From Bacteroidales bacterium (GTDB lineage Bacteria > Bacteroidota > Bacteroidia > Bacteroidales > Bacteroidaceae), in NCBI GenBank assembly GCA_004555055.1, contig SFJN01000061.1, positions 1 through 13,204 on the forward strand: a DNA stretch of 13,204 bases. The letters are read 5' to 3'. The notes under the pieces were generated by a model. The model was not told the DNA's origin and ran no database searches. It was given only the letters and a program-made list of their open reading frames with translations. Below, piece after piece: positions 6,557 to 13,204 of this stretch. Position 1 is the first letter of the stretch. Each line of letters begins with the position of its first letter. Made by a program: the position numbers and the translations under genes.

Positions 6557-7885
6557 TCAGATGAATTCGCCGTAGAGGTCGAACTCCTCGGTACGTGTGA
6601 TGCGGACATTGTGGAACGTTCCGGGTTCCGGTCCGGTACCTTCAGTAAGTGGAAGCAACACTTCGCAGTCCACTTCCGGGCTGTCGTATTCGGTGCGTCC
6701 CACCAGCCAGTCACCTTCGCAGCGGTCTACGGTGATGCGGTACTCTTGTCCTACCATGCCGCTGAGGATGTCGGCGGAGATTTCCTGCTGCAATGCCATC
6801 AGCTCTTCCAGACGTTGCTGCTTCACTTCTTCGCTGATGTCGTCGCCATAGTTCAGTGCGGCATATGTGCCTTCTTCCTCACTGTAGGCAAAGGCTCCCA
6901 TGCGTTCGAATCGGGCCTGTCGGGTGAATTCAAGGAGTTCGCGGAAATCCTCGTCCGTCTCTCCGGGGAAACCCACCATAAGTGTCGTGCGCAGGCAGAT
7001 GCCGGGCACCTCGCGGCGGATGGTCTCAATCAGCTGCAGGGTTTCGGCTTTTGTGATATGCCGCTGCATGCGGTCGAGCATATGGTCCGAAATGTGTTGT
7101 AGCGCCAGGTCAAGGTATTTGCAGACATTGTCGTTCTCGCGGATTACGCGGAGCAGGTCGAGAGGGAATTGTGCGGGATAGGCGTAGTGAAGCCTAATCC
7201 ATTCTACACCGGGGATGTGTGCCATCCGTTCAATGAGTTCGGCAATCTTCTGCTCGTGGTACAGGTCGATGCCATAGAATGTGAGTTCCTGGGCGATAAT
7301 CTGGAATTCGTGTACGCCGTCAGCTACCATCCGTTCCACCTCGTCGAGGATGTCCTCCATCGGTCGGCTTTTGTGCGGACCTGTAATAAGCGGTATGGCG
7401 CAGTAGGCACATTTGCGGTTGCAACCTTCGCTGATTTTGATATAGGCGAAGTGTCCGGTGGTATGGAGGGTGGAGTGGGGAAGGGAGCAGGGTGCGCATC
7501 CCGATGCCGTACTGTCGGCTGCAGCCTGTTCGGCTTCGAGGTCGGCCACCATCTGTTTCCAGTCGAACTTGCCGTAGAAACGGTCCACTTCAGGGATTTC
7601 TTCCTGCAGTTCCTGCCTGTAGCGTTCTGAAAGGCAACCCATCACGAAAATGCGTTCAATCTCGCCTTCTTCCTTACGGTTACAGAGTTCAAGGATTTCG
7701 GCGATGCTTTCTTCCTTGGCGTCACCGATGAAGCCGCAGGTGTTGACTACGGCAATGTCGCCATGGAGGGTTTCTGGATTGTGATAGAAGGCGTAGCCAA
7801 CACGTTCGAACTGTCGCATCAGATTTTCAGAGTCGACCAGATTCTTCGAACATCCCATGGTGATGACGTCTATGGTATGTCTCAT
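6557..7885 (-). CDS. rimO: Ribosomal protein S12 methylthiotransferase RimO
   Basis: A 442-aa radical-SAM enzyme that adds a methylthio group to an aspartate of ribosomal protein S12. The N-terminal UPF0004/MTTase domain carries the three auxiliary-cluster cysteines in TMGCSKNLVDSENL (Cys12), VNTCGFIGDAKEES (Cys50) and VMGCLSERY (Cys84). The radical-SAM motif SEGCNRKCAYCAIP supplies Cys155, Cys159 and Cys162. A TRAM domain closes the protein (about 375-442, GQEYRITVDRCEGDWLVGRT). The GCSKNLVDSE and SEGCNRKCAYCAIP signatures fit RimO better than MiaB. It starts 6 bp after ftsY, so the two are translated from one message. The linker before the radical-SAM domain (118-145) is unusual: Ala/Ser-rich with a CAPC motif, encoded by a strongly G-rich template tract. 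Confidence 0.96.
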   Translation of the reverse strand: MRHTIDVITMGCSKNLVDSENLMRQFERVGYAFYHNPETLHGDIAVVNTCGFIGDAKEESIAEILELCNRKEEGEIERIFVMGCLSERYRQELQEEIPEVDRFYGKFDWKQMVADLEAEQAAADSTASGCAPCSLPHSTLHTTGHFAYIKISEGCNRKCAYCAIPLITGPHKSRPMEDILDEVERMVADGVHEFQIIAQELTFYGIDLYHEQKIAELIERMAHIPGVEWIRLHYAYPAQFPLDLLRVIRENDNVCKYLDLALQHISDHMLDRMQRHITKAETLQLIETIRREVPGICLRTTLMVGFPGETDEDFRELLEFTRQARFERMGAFAYSEEEGTYAALNYGDDISEEVKQQRLEELMALQQEISADILSGMVGQEYRITVDRCEGDWLVGRTEYDSPEVDCEVLLPLTEGTGPEPGTFHNVRITRTEEFDLYGEFI

Positions 7886-7891
7886 CGTGCG

Positions 7892-8848
7892 TTATGAAAA
7901 AAGTGATTGTACGAACTCCTTGCGGTTGAAGGGCTGCAGGTCGGTCATCTTTTCGCCCAGTCCAATGTACTTGACGGGGACTTTCAACTGGTGGCTGATG
8001 CCGATGACGACACCGCCTTTTGCTGTGCCGTCGAGTTTGGTGATGGCCAGTGCGGTCACCTCGGTGGCTTTGATGAACTCTTTGGCCTGGTTGTAGGCGT
8101 TCTGTCCGGTTGAGCCATCGAGCACAAGGAGCACCTCGTGTGGTGCGTCGGTCTGTAGTTTCTGCATCACCTTTTTGATTTTTGTCAACTCGTTCATCAG
8201 ACCCACCTTATTGTGCAGACGTCCTGCGGTATCAATGATGACCACATCGGCTCCCGTAGCTCGGGCGTGGTTGAGGGTATCGTAAGCCACAGAGGCGGGG
8301 TCGGACTGCATTTTCTGCTTTACGACCGGTACGCCTATTTTCTCGCCCCAAATTGTAAGTTGTTCGATGGCAGCGGCACGGAAGGTGTCGGCAGCACCGA
8401 GCACCACCTTCAAACCTTCAGCTTTGAATTGGTAGGCGAGTTTGGCGATGGTGGTGGTTTTCCCCACACCGTTGACACCGACTACAAGGATGACATATGG
8501 GCGTTTGTCTTTCGGTATCTCGAAGCCTTCGGAGTCATCATTTCCGCTTTTCACAAGCAGGTTCATAGTCTCTTCGCGGAGAATATTGTTTAGCTCGGCT
8601 GTAGAGACGTATTTGTCGCGGGCTACTCGTTCCTCAATGTTGTGAATGATGTCGAGCGTGGTGTCCACACCCACGTCGGAGGTTACAAGCACATTCTCCA
8701 GTTCGTCGAGGACATCGTCGTCGACCTTCGACTTTCCGGCAATGGCATGCGAAAGTTTGTCGAAAAAGCTGGTCTTGGTGGTCTGCAGTCCGTTATCAAG
8801 AACTTCCTGTTTTTCCTTTTTTGAGAAGAATTTGCTGAAAAACGACAT
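7892..8848 (-). CDS. ftsY: Signal recognition particle receptor FtsY
   Basis: A 318-aa SRP-family GTPase that docks ribosome-nascent chain complexes at the membrane. It has a short N-terminus (MSFFSKFFSKKEKQ) with no long acidic A domain, as in most Bacteroidetes FtsY. The N-domain helices lie at about 25-105. The NG core carries GVNGVGKT (124-131, P-loop), DTFRAAAIEQL (154-164), DTAGR (206-210), TKLDGTAKGG (270-279) and the closing GLGEKMTDLQPF (296-307). The FSKFFSKK stretch may act as a membrane-targeting amphipathic segment. Upstream lies the rpmB-rpmG-DUF4295 operon behind a terminator; downstream rimO follows by 6 bp. A Bacteroidetes-type -7 box at 8985-8992 probably drives it. Confidence 0.97.
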   Translation of the reverse strand: MSFFSKFFSKKEKQEVLDNGLQTTKTSFFDKLSHAIAGKSKVDDDVLDELENVLVTSDVGVDTTLDIIHNIEERVARDKYVSTAELNNILREETMNLLVKSGNDDSEGFEIPKDKRPYVILVVGVNGVGKTTTIAKLAYQFKAEGLKVVLGAADTFRAAAIEQLTIWGEKIGVPVVKQKMQSDPASVAYDTLNHARATGADVVIIDTAGRLHNKVGLMNELTKIKKVMQKLQTDAPHEVLLVLDGSTGQNAYNQAKEFIKATEVTALAITKLDGTAKGGVVIGISHQLKVPVKYIGLGEKMTDLQPFNRKEFVQSLFS

Positions 8849-9221
8849 ATGGAAACTTTATTGCGTGATGATTCATGGAATCCTTGGTCCGGTAGAGCCT
8901 TTGCCTTGTCAAATCTGCGTTTCTGCCTTCTGCTGGCTCTCTCTTCCCGGATTGGATGGATTGTGTCTATATATAATAGAGGTGCAAAGTTAGCAATATT
9001 TTATGGAATTTTGTGTTTTTCCGGTCCGAAATGCGTGGTGATGTGTCTCTTGTTCTGTGGTTTAGCATGGTTAAAATAAAAAAAGAACGTTCTGCCATTC
9101 TGAGACGGTAGCGAAATGATGTATTTTGCTTGCTCTTACGTTTGGCGACTATTCTTTCTTTTGTCTATACAGTGCCATTGGTTCAAAAGTGAATATAAAA
9201 TAGATGGTCTACTGGGTAGGC
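8849..9221. other. Intergenic region upstream of ftsY
   Basis: No credible gene is present in this 373-bp gap. It contains the predicted ftsY promoter and an AT-rich inverted repeat (TCTAT/ATAGA arms, 8966-8980) just downstream of its -7 box. Further upstream (minus sense, about 9081-9096) there is AGAACGTTCT followed by a run of T. That sequence is self-complementary but has no proper loop, so I do not call it a terminator. Confidence 0.7.
8985..8992 (-). promoter_or_regulatory. Predicted ftsY promoter -7 box
   Basis: On the minus strand TAACTTTG (8992-8985) matches the Bacteroidetes TAnnTTTG -7 element exactly. The -33 region is A-rich and lacks a clear TTTG, so the support is only partial. 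A start near 8980 would give a leader of about 130 nt before ftsY. Confidence 0.55.
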
Positions 9222-9259
9222 AAAAAAACAGCCTCAGCAGTCAATGCTGCTGAGGCTGT
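9222..9259 (-). terminator. Intrinsic terminator of the rpmB-rpmG-DUF4295 operon
   Basis: In the minus-strand sense ACAGCCTCAGCAG and CTGCTGAGGCTGT form a perfect 13-bp stem with a 6-nt loop and lead into a run of seven T. It starts about 98 bp after the DUF4295 stop codon and separates the ribosomal operon from ftsY. Confidence 0.95.
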
Positions 9260-9357
9260 AGGTGGTATTGCTGCTTCCTGTGTATAAGGCATTCTCCATT
9301 CAAATCAAAAGGAGACGATGCATTTGCACATGGGAAGTTTGGAAAATCTGTGATGGA

Positions 9358-9516
9358 TTAGTTCTTGAAGAAATCGTTAACCTCTTCGTTGCGAACCATC
9401 TGCTCGTCAAAGGTATAGGCACCGGTCTTGGGGCTCTTTACCATTTTGATAACCTTGGTATAGGCACGTCCGTCGGTCTTTCCGGTGTGGAGCGTGGCGA
9501 CTGCTTTCTTTGCCAT
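9358..9516 (-). CDS. DUF4295 small basic protein
   Basis: A 52-aa basic protein beginning MAKKAVATLHTGKTDGRAYT and ending in an acidic-then-aromatic tail (EEVNDFFKN). It matches DUF4295, a short family I know only from Bacteroidetes, found just after rpmG. The start is 6 bp after the rpmG stop and shares the MAKK opening of ribosomal proteins. Its size, charge and position inside a two-gene ribosomal operon suggest a ribosome component or factor. I recall reports of an extra Bacteroidetes large-subunit protein called bL38, but I cannot confirm from sequence that this is it. Codon use looks like that of rpmB and rpmG, which suggests high expression. It ends 98 bp before the operon terminator and is easily missed because of its length. 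Confidence 0.93.
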   Translation of the reverse strand: MAKKAVATLHTGKTDGRAYTKVIKMVKSPKTGAYTFDEQMVRNEEVNDFFKN

Positions 9517-9522
9517 ATCTTA

Positions 9523-9711
9523 TTACTTGATTTCCTTGTGAATAGTCATGCGCTTGAGGATGGGGTTGTACTTCTTCAGCTCAAGGCGCTCAGGGGTGTT
9601 CTTGCGGTTCTTGGTGGTGATGTAACGGCTGGTACCGGGCATACCACTATCTTTGTGTTCGGTGCACTCGAGGATAACCTGCACGCGATTTCCTTTTACT
9701 TTCTTTGCCAT
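9523..9711 (-). CDS. rpmG: 50S ribosomal protein L33
   Basis: A 62-aa protein with the L33 pattern: MAKKVKGNRVQVILECTEHK, then SRYITTKNRKNTPERLELKKYNP and the end KRMTIHKEIK. L33 binds 23S rRNA near the E site. The zinc-ribbon CxxC pairs are absent (only Cys16 is present), so this is the zinc-independent 'C-minus' form. It follows rpmB by 13 bp and precedes DUF4295 by 6 bp. It is slightly longer than the roughly 50-55 aa bacterial average because of a TEHKDSGMPGTS insertion typical of Bacteroidetes. Confidence 0.96.
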   Translation of the reverse strand: MAKKVKGNRVQVILECTEHKDSGMPGTSRYITTKNRKNTPERLELKKYNPILKRMTIHKEIK

Positions 9712-9724
9712 GGTTTGAAATAGA

Positions 9725-9985
9725 TTAGCCGATTACTTTAATGTCCTTGTAATTGCAGAAGCCCTTGGCCACAGCAGCCTTGAGGGCGCGGTCGAGACCT
9801 ACCTTATTGATGAGACGAAGACCGGCGGCGGAAATCTTGAGCACAATCCAGCAGTCCTGCTCTACATAGTAGAACTTCTTGGAGAAAAGGTTGGCTTCGA
9901 AGGTGCGCTTGGTGCGACGCTTCGAGTGCGAAACATTGTTGCCAATCATGGCCTTCTTACCGGTGATTTGACAGATCTTAGACAT
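9725..9985 (-). CDS. rpmB: 50S ribosomal protein L28
   Basis: An 86-aa protein with the L28 signatures: an N-terminal SKICQITGKKAMIGNNVSHS, the basic SKRRTKRTFEANLF, and a C-terminal GLRLINKVGLDRALKAAVAKG. L28 is a large-subunit protein that contacts 23S rRNA and takes part in 70S formation. It is the first gene of the rpmB-rpmG-DUF4295 operon, about 48 nt downstream of the predicted start site. The full zinc-binding cysteine set is absent: Cys5, Cys44 and Cys77 are scattered and not paired as CxxC. Confidence 0.97.
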   Translation of the reverse strand: MSKICQITGKKAMIGNNVSHSKRRTKRTFEANLFSKKFYYVEQDCWIVLKISAAGLRLINKVGLDRALKAAVAKGFCNYKDIKVIG

Positions 9986-9999
9986 ATCGCTATGTTTCT

Positions 10000-10023
10000 T
10001 TTGTAGTTACTTGTTTGTAGTTA
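10000..10023 (-). repeat. 10-bp direct repeat in the rpmB leader
   Basis: TAACTACAAA occurs twice in the minus-strand sense (10023-10014 and 10009-10000), separated by 4 nt, giving a 14-nt period. Both copies lie in the short predicted 5' leader of rpmB. They could be a protein- or RNA-binding site, or chance in A-rich leader sequence. Confidence 0.5.
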
Positions 10024-10026
10024 TTC

Positions 10027-10069
10027 CCAATCGATTGGCAAATTTAGACGTAAATTCCTAAAGGACAAA
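10027..10069 (-). promoter_or_regulatory. Promoter of the rpmB operon with palindrome at the start site
   Basis: On the minus strand the -33 box TTTG (10069-10066) and the -7 box TAAATTTG (10046-10039) are both consensus and 19 bp apart. Directly downstream, at 10038-10027, is the perfect 12-bp palindrome CCAATCGATTGG, which covers the expected start site near 10034. The promoter is a strong match; whether the palindrome is an operator is unknown. Confidence 0.8.
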
Positions 10070-10203
10070 ACTTTTACACTAAAAAAATGCTTTTTTTGTA
10101 CCCTTGTTTTGCCTTTTGTCAATTTGCTTTTGCAGATGTGGGGTGTGATGCTGACGTGTCTGTGTCCGGCTCGAATCGGAGTGCCTTGTGCAGCATGCTC
10201 TTT

Positions 10204-10737
10204 TCAAAGGGTTTCCACGTTGCTTTCGCTATCGTCTTCGTCGAGGTCGTTTTTCAGCAGTTCGAGGAGGATATGTATGGCGGCGGCACTGGCCTTGAGA
10301 ATGTTATGGTCGCGTCCTTCGTCTTCGGTGAGGCAAAGTGTGACGATGTTGTCGGCATTTCCTGCCGCTACCCAGATTGTTCCCACTCGGATGCCGGTTT
10401 TCAAGTCCGGTCCGCCAGGTCCGGCAAATCCTGTGGATGCCACGGCATAGTCGGTTCCGAAGGTCTTGATGGCACCGAGGACCATTTGTCTGGCCACTTC
10501 TTCGCATACTGCGGTATGTGCGTCGATAACTTCGGAGTCCACTCCCAACATCTGTATCTTCACTTCGTTGGTATAGGCCACGAGTCCACCCTTGAAGTAG
10601 GCTGAGGCACCGGGCGTTCCGGTAAGTATGCTTGAGATTTTTCCTGCTGTGCAGCTTTCGGCGGTGGAGATGGTCTTATGGGTACGCCACAGGATTTCAT
10701 TGATTTCCTTGCTGGTAAGTCGGATGTCGAGTTCCAT
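10204..10737 (-). CDS. CinA C-terminal domain protein (PncC-like nicotinamide-nucleotide amidase)
   Basis: A 177-aa stand-alone CinA/PncC domain. This family hydrolyses NMN to nicotinate mononucleotide in NAD salvage. Motifs visible are STAESCTAGKISSILTG (residues 24-40, with the probable catalytic Ser28), TPGASAYFKGGLVAYTNEVK (41-60) and ASTGFAGPGGPDLKTGIRVGT (from 100). The N-terminal molybdopterin-binding-like (COG1058) half of full-length CinA is absent. An acidic tail, NDLDEDDSESNVETL, follows the last helix. It lies 236 bp after tsaD and 218 bp before rpmB, in the Bacteroidetes-typical neighbourhood. No clear promoter was found upstream, so co-transcription with tsaD is possible. Confidence 0.92.
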   Translation of the reverse strand: MELDIRLTSKEINEILWRTHKTISTAESCTAGKISSILTGTPGASAYFKGGLVAYTNEVKIQMLGVDSEVIDAHTAVCEEVARQMVLGAIKTFGTDYAVASTGFAGPGGPDLKTGIRVGTIWVAAGNADNIVTLCLTEDEGRDHNILKASAAAIHILLELLKNDLDEDDSESNVETL

Positions 10738-10973
10738 AATGTGTATTGGGTATTGATGCCGGTGGGCTGTCCGTTACGTGCTACTTCTCCTGCAAACTGT
10801 ATGGTGTATTGAATGACATCCATCCTGTCAAGAGAGAGTCGTATTGCGGTGTTCCGGGCAATATTAATATATGTGTGGCTGTTGCAAGCCGTTCTGTCGC
10901 CTTTCCCTTCCTATAGCAGGAAGAAAAATTGCCTGAAGGCGGGAAGGGCTGTGCATCTTCTGCCAGCATCCTT

Positions 10974-11993
10974 TCAGAGGATTGTGCGTGAGTAGGCGGG
11001 TTTTGACAGGGGGCAATATTCGCCGTCAAGGAACTTATAGTATCCTGTGATGGCAATCATTGCCGCATTGTCGGTGGTATAAGAGAATTTGGGGATGTAG
11101 ATTTTCCAGCGCCCCGATTTCTCCATATTCTTAAAGGCCTGTCTGAGTCCAGTGTTTGCGCTGACACCTCCCGACAGGGCTACGTGGGTGATGCCTGTTT
11201 CCTTGACCGCTATTTTCAGCTTCTTCATGAGGATGTCGACGATGGTGGCTTCAAGCGATGCGGCAAGGTCGCATTTGTTCTCCTCTATGAACTGAGGATT
11301 CTCTTTTATTTTGTCGCGGAGGAAATAGAGAAAACTGGTCTTGAGTCCGGAAAAGCTGTAGTTCATTTCCGGTATGTTAGGCTTGGCAAAGTGGAATGCT
11401 TTGGGGTTCCCCTCTCTTGCCAGCCGGTCGATGATGGGGCCGCCGGGGTATCCCAGTCCCATGACTTTGGAACATTTGTCAATGGCTTCGCCAGCAGCAT
11501 CGTCGATAGTCTGTCCGAGAATCTCCATCCGGTTGTAGGCCGTGACTTTGACAATCTGTGAATTTCCGCCACTAACGAGGAGGCAGAGGAAGGGGTAGGG
11601 AGGGTCGTTGGCGGGTTCTCCTTCAGTATGGATGAAGTGTGCCAGGATATGTCCCTGCAGGTGGTTGGCCTCAATGAGAGGAATCCCAAGACTTACGGCA
11701 AGTCCTTTGGCAAAGCTTACGCCAACGAGCAGCGAACCCATAAGTCCGGGGCCGAGAGTGACGGCGATGGCCGAAAGCTCTTCCTTGGTGACTCCGGCGT
11801 TTTTCAACGCGGCATCCACAACGGGTACAATGTTCTGCTGGTGGGCACGGCTGGCAAGTTCAGGTACTACGCCGCCATACATTTCATGAACCTTCTGCGA
11901 GGCAGTGACGTTGCTCAGCAGGATGCCGTCGCGGATGACGGCAGCGGAGGTGTCGTCGCAGCTCGATTCTATGGCAAGGATAGTCGTTGGCAT
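10974..11993 (-). CDS. tsaD: tRNA N6-threonylcarbamoyladenosine synthase subunit TsaD
   Basis: A 339-aa Kae1/TsaD protein, which transfers threonylcarbamoyl to A37 of ANN-decoding tRNAs together with TsaB and TsaE. It opens with ILAIESSCDDTSAAVI, the ASKHA phosphate-1 loop. It carries the family signature around GGVVPELASRAHQQNIVPVV (40-59), the metal-binding pair His111 and His115 in ANHLQGHILAHF, LVSGGNSQIV, LSGGVSANTGLR and the last metal ligand Asp308 in YTTDNAAMIAI. Length is normal and no key residue is missing. It follows map by 134 bp, with no clear promoter between them. Essential in many bacteria. Confidence 0.97.
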   Translation of the reverse strand: MPTTILAIESSCDDTSAAVIRDGILLSNVTASQKVHEMYGGVVPELASRAHQQNIVPVVDAALKNAGVTKEELSAIAVTLGPGLMGSLLVGVSFAKGLAVSLGIPLIEANHLQGHILAHFIHTEGEPANDPPYPFLCLLVSGGNSQIVKVTAYNRMEILGQTIDDAAGEAIDKCSKVMGLGYPGGPIIDRLAREGNPKAFHFAKPNIPEMNYSFSGLKTSFLYFLRDKIKENPQFIEENKCDLAASLEATIVDILMKKLKIAVKETGITHVALSGGVSANTGLRQAFKNMEKSGRWKIYIPKFSYTTDNAAMIAITGYYKFLDGEYCPLSKPAYSRTIL

Positions 11994-12127
11994 TTGTTGT
12001 CTTCTTTTGGGGGAGATAGGGAAGTGAGAAAGGGGCTGATATGTACCGTTTGCAGCCGGACAATCCGTACTGTTTCTTCTGCTTGCGCTTGCAGAAAAAG
12101 TGCGTATGAGGGGCTTACTTCTTGGGT

Positions 12128-12982
12128 TCAGTGCGTGAGGATTTCAAGGCCGTTATCGGTCATGACGAAGGTGTGCTCCCATTGTGCAGAGGGTTTTTCG
12201 TCTTCGGTGACTACGGTCCATCCGTCTTCTTCATCGATGAAGACTTCGTATGTTCCCATATTGATCATGGGTTCGATGGTGAAGACCATGCCCGGAACGA
12301 GGAGCATGCCCCGTTCGCCTGTGTCGTAATGGTCTACTTCTGGGTCTTCGTGGAAATGGTTTCCGGTGCCGTGTCCTGCCAGGTCGCGCACGACAGAAAA
12401 ACCATCTTTCCGTGCATGTTTTTCAATGGCCTTTCCGATTTCGCCGACGAAGTGCCAGGGTTGTGCCGCCTGAATGCCGATTTCCAGACATTCCTTGGCG
12501 CAGTCCACCAAGCGCTGGATGCGTGGCTTCATCTTGCCGATACAGAACATGCGCGAGGCATCGGCATAGTATCCGTCCTTGATGGTTGTGACATCGACAT
12601 TGATGATGTCGCCGTCCCAAAGTTCTTCCTCGTCCGAGGGGATGCCGTGGCATACCACTTCGTTGATGCTGGTGCAGCAATGTTTGGGGAACCCTTCGTA
12701 GTTCAGCGGTGCGCAGACGGCCCCATGGCGTTCCGTAAATTCTGCCACAAGGCGGTCTATTTCGCCTGTTGTCATGCCTTCATGTATCTTTTCCTCAATC
12801 ATGTCGAGGATGGCAGTGTTGATTTCCCCAGCCCGCCGTATGCCTTCAATCTGTTCGGGAGTTTTGATGAGGCTTCGTGTGGGCACAAGACAGCCTTTGT
12901 CCTGGAATTCCATGATGCGCAGGTCAAAGGCTGTGGGCTCTGCGCCTTGCGGCAAGGTCCAGTTTTTTCTTTTCTTGCTCAT
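12128..12982 (-). CDS. map: Methionine aminopeptidase, type I
   Basis: A 284-aa enzyme that removes the initiator methionine from nascent proteins. All five metal ligands are present: Asp130 and Asp141 (INVDVTTIKDGYYADASRMF), His204 (AGHGTGNHFHEDP), Glu237 (FTIEPMIN) and Glu269 (AQWEHTF), with substrate-pocket histidines His112 and His211. The pita-bread core starts near residue 38. Before it lies an extension of about 37 residues, MSKKRKNWTLPQGAEPTAFD and on, which lacks zinc-binding cysteine pairs. Met24 would be an alternative start, but the longer form fits the extended Map copies of Bacteroidetes. This gene is not in the secY-infA setting, so it may be a second Map copy; that needs the rest of the genome. 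No consensus promoter was found upstream. Confidence 0.96.
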   Translation of the reverse strand: MSKKRKNWTLPQGAEPTAFDLRIMEFQDKGCLVPTRSLIKTPEQIEGIRRAGEINTAILDMIEEKIHEGMTTGEIDRLVAEFTERHGAVCAPLNYEGFPKHCCTSINEVVCHGIPSDEEELWDGDIINVDVTTIKDGYYADASRMFCIGKMKPRIQRLVDCAKECLEIGIQAAQPWHFVGEIGKAIEKHARKDGFSVVRDLAGHGTGNHFHEDPEVDHYDTGERGMLLVPGMVFTIEPMINMGTYEVFIDEEDGWTVVTEDEKPSAQWEHTFVMTDNGLEILTH

Positions 12983-13204
12983 GTTGTTGACTTTTTTTCA
13001 GGGTGTTGCAGAGGGCATGCCTTACGGTTGTCTTGGCAGTGTGTCCTTTGTTTTCGTCTTTGGGATTCCCTTGAGGGATGTTCAATAAATTAGTTTTATG
13101 TTCATTTAGGAAGTGTTCTTATGCTTGGCCACTTGGCTTCGCCTTGCTCTGTCGCGACTCGGGATAGTCTAAGTAAACTTAGCCTCTCCGCTCGCTGCTC
13201 CAGA
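12983..13204. other. Upstream region of map, unassigned right edge
   Basis: No gene can be supported in these 222 bp. No TAnnTTTG box was found on the minus strand before map. The last 85 bp differ in look from the rest and contain the palindrome CTAAGTAAACTTAG (13169-13182), a GGC/GCC-rich stretch and open frames on both strands running to the window edge. See findings. Confidence 0.5.

Noticed and set aside
10081..10097. A7-TGC-T7 hairpin near the rpmB promoter
   Set aside because: The stem is A/T only with a 3-nt loop and too weak for a confident terminator call. It could be a minor bidirectional element after the CinA gene.
10560..10823. Minus-strand 87-aa frame beginning in the tsaD-cinA gap
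   Set aside because: Most of it lies inside the CinA gene in another frame, and it has no recognisable features.
10907..10923. CTTCCT/AGGAAG hairpin between tsaD and the CinA gene
   Set aside because: A 6-bp stem with no T tract after it in the direction of transcription; not a terminator.
12122..13093. 323-aa plus-strand frame over map
   Set aside because: It overlaps the complete methionine aminopeptidase with intact metal ligands and shows no family resemblance.
1..13204. CRISPR arrays, tRNA or rRNA genes, transposases, integrases, defence or toxin-antitoxin genes
   Set aside because: None was found. The only regular repeats are the three 21-bp units at 4309-4370 and the short pair at 10000-10023, neither of which has CRISPR-like spacers.

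Overview
This window is ordinary-looking chromosome of a Bacteroidales bacterium, probably Prevotellaceae or a close relative. The evidence is the rpmB-rpmG-DUF4295-ftsY-rimO gene order, the paired HU-domain genes with a LysM fusion, SPI/SPII-exported proteins of Bacteroidetes type, Bacteroidetes-style promoters (-7 TAnnTTTG, -33 TTG/TTTG) and the absence of clear Shine-Dalgarno sequences. The genus is inferred and not proven. All 14 recognised genes lie on the minus strand. I see no tRNA, rRNA, CRISPR, transposase or integrase.

Read in the direction of transcription (right to left), the window falls into four blocks. (1) 12982-10204 holds map, tsaD and a CinA/PncC-type gene: N-terminal methionine removal, the t6A tRNA modification enzyme, and a nucleotide-salvage amidase. 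(2) 10069-9222 is a compact ribosomal operon, rpmB-rpmG-DUF4295. It has a near-ideal Bacteroidetes promoter and ends in a 13-bp-stem intrinsic terminator; the 52-aa DUF4295 gene is easily missed. (3) 8992-4542 holds ftsY, rimO, a small HU protein and a 512-aa HU-acidic linker-TM-LysM protein, closed by a 10-bp-stem terminator. Two of these genes serve membrane targeting and ribosome modification. The last two are DNA-binding proteins, one of which appears to be membrane-anchored with a peptidoglycan-binding domain outside. (4) 4522-1 is a regulated five-gene operon: ABC ATPase, six-TM permease, YtrA-type GntR repressor, DUF2807 lipoprotein and a secreted carboxypeptidase-regulatory-like protein that runs off the window.

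The most notable points are the operator/promoter architecture of block 4 and the HU-LysM protein of block 3. In block 4 a perfect 9-bp inverted repeat abuts the -7 box, and the leader carries three tandem 21-bp units. The HU-LysM protein could physically link the nucleoid to the cell wall; its HU arm lacks the usual intercalating proline, and a CPPC motif follows the membrane segment. Smaller points are a palindrome and a direct repeat around the rpmB start site, a G-quadruplex-type tract inside rimO, and an unexplained palindrome-containing stretch at the right end.
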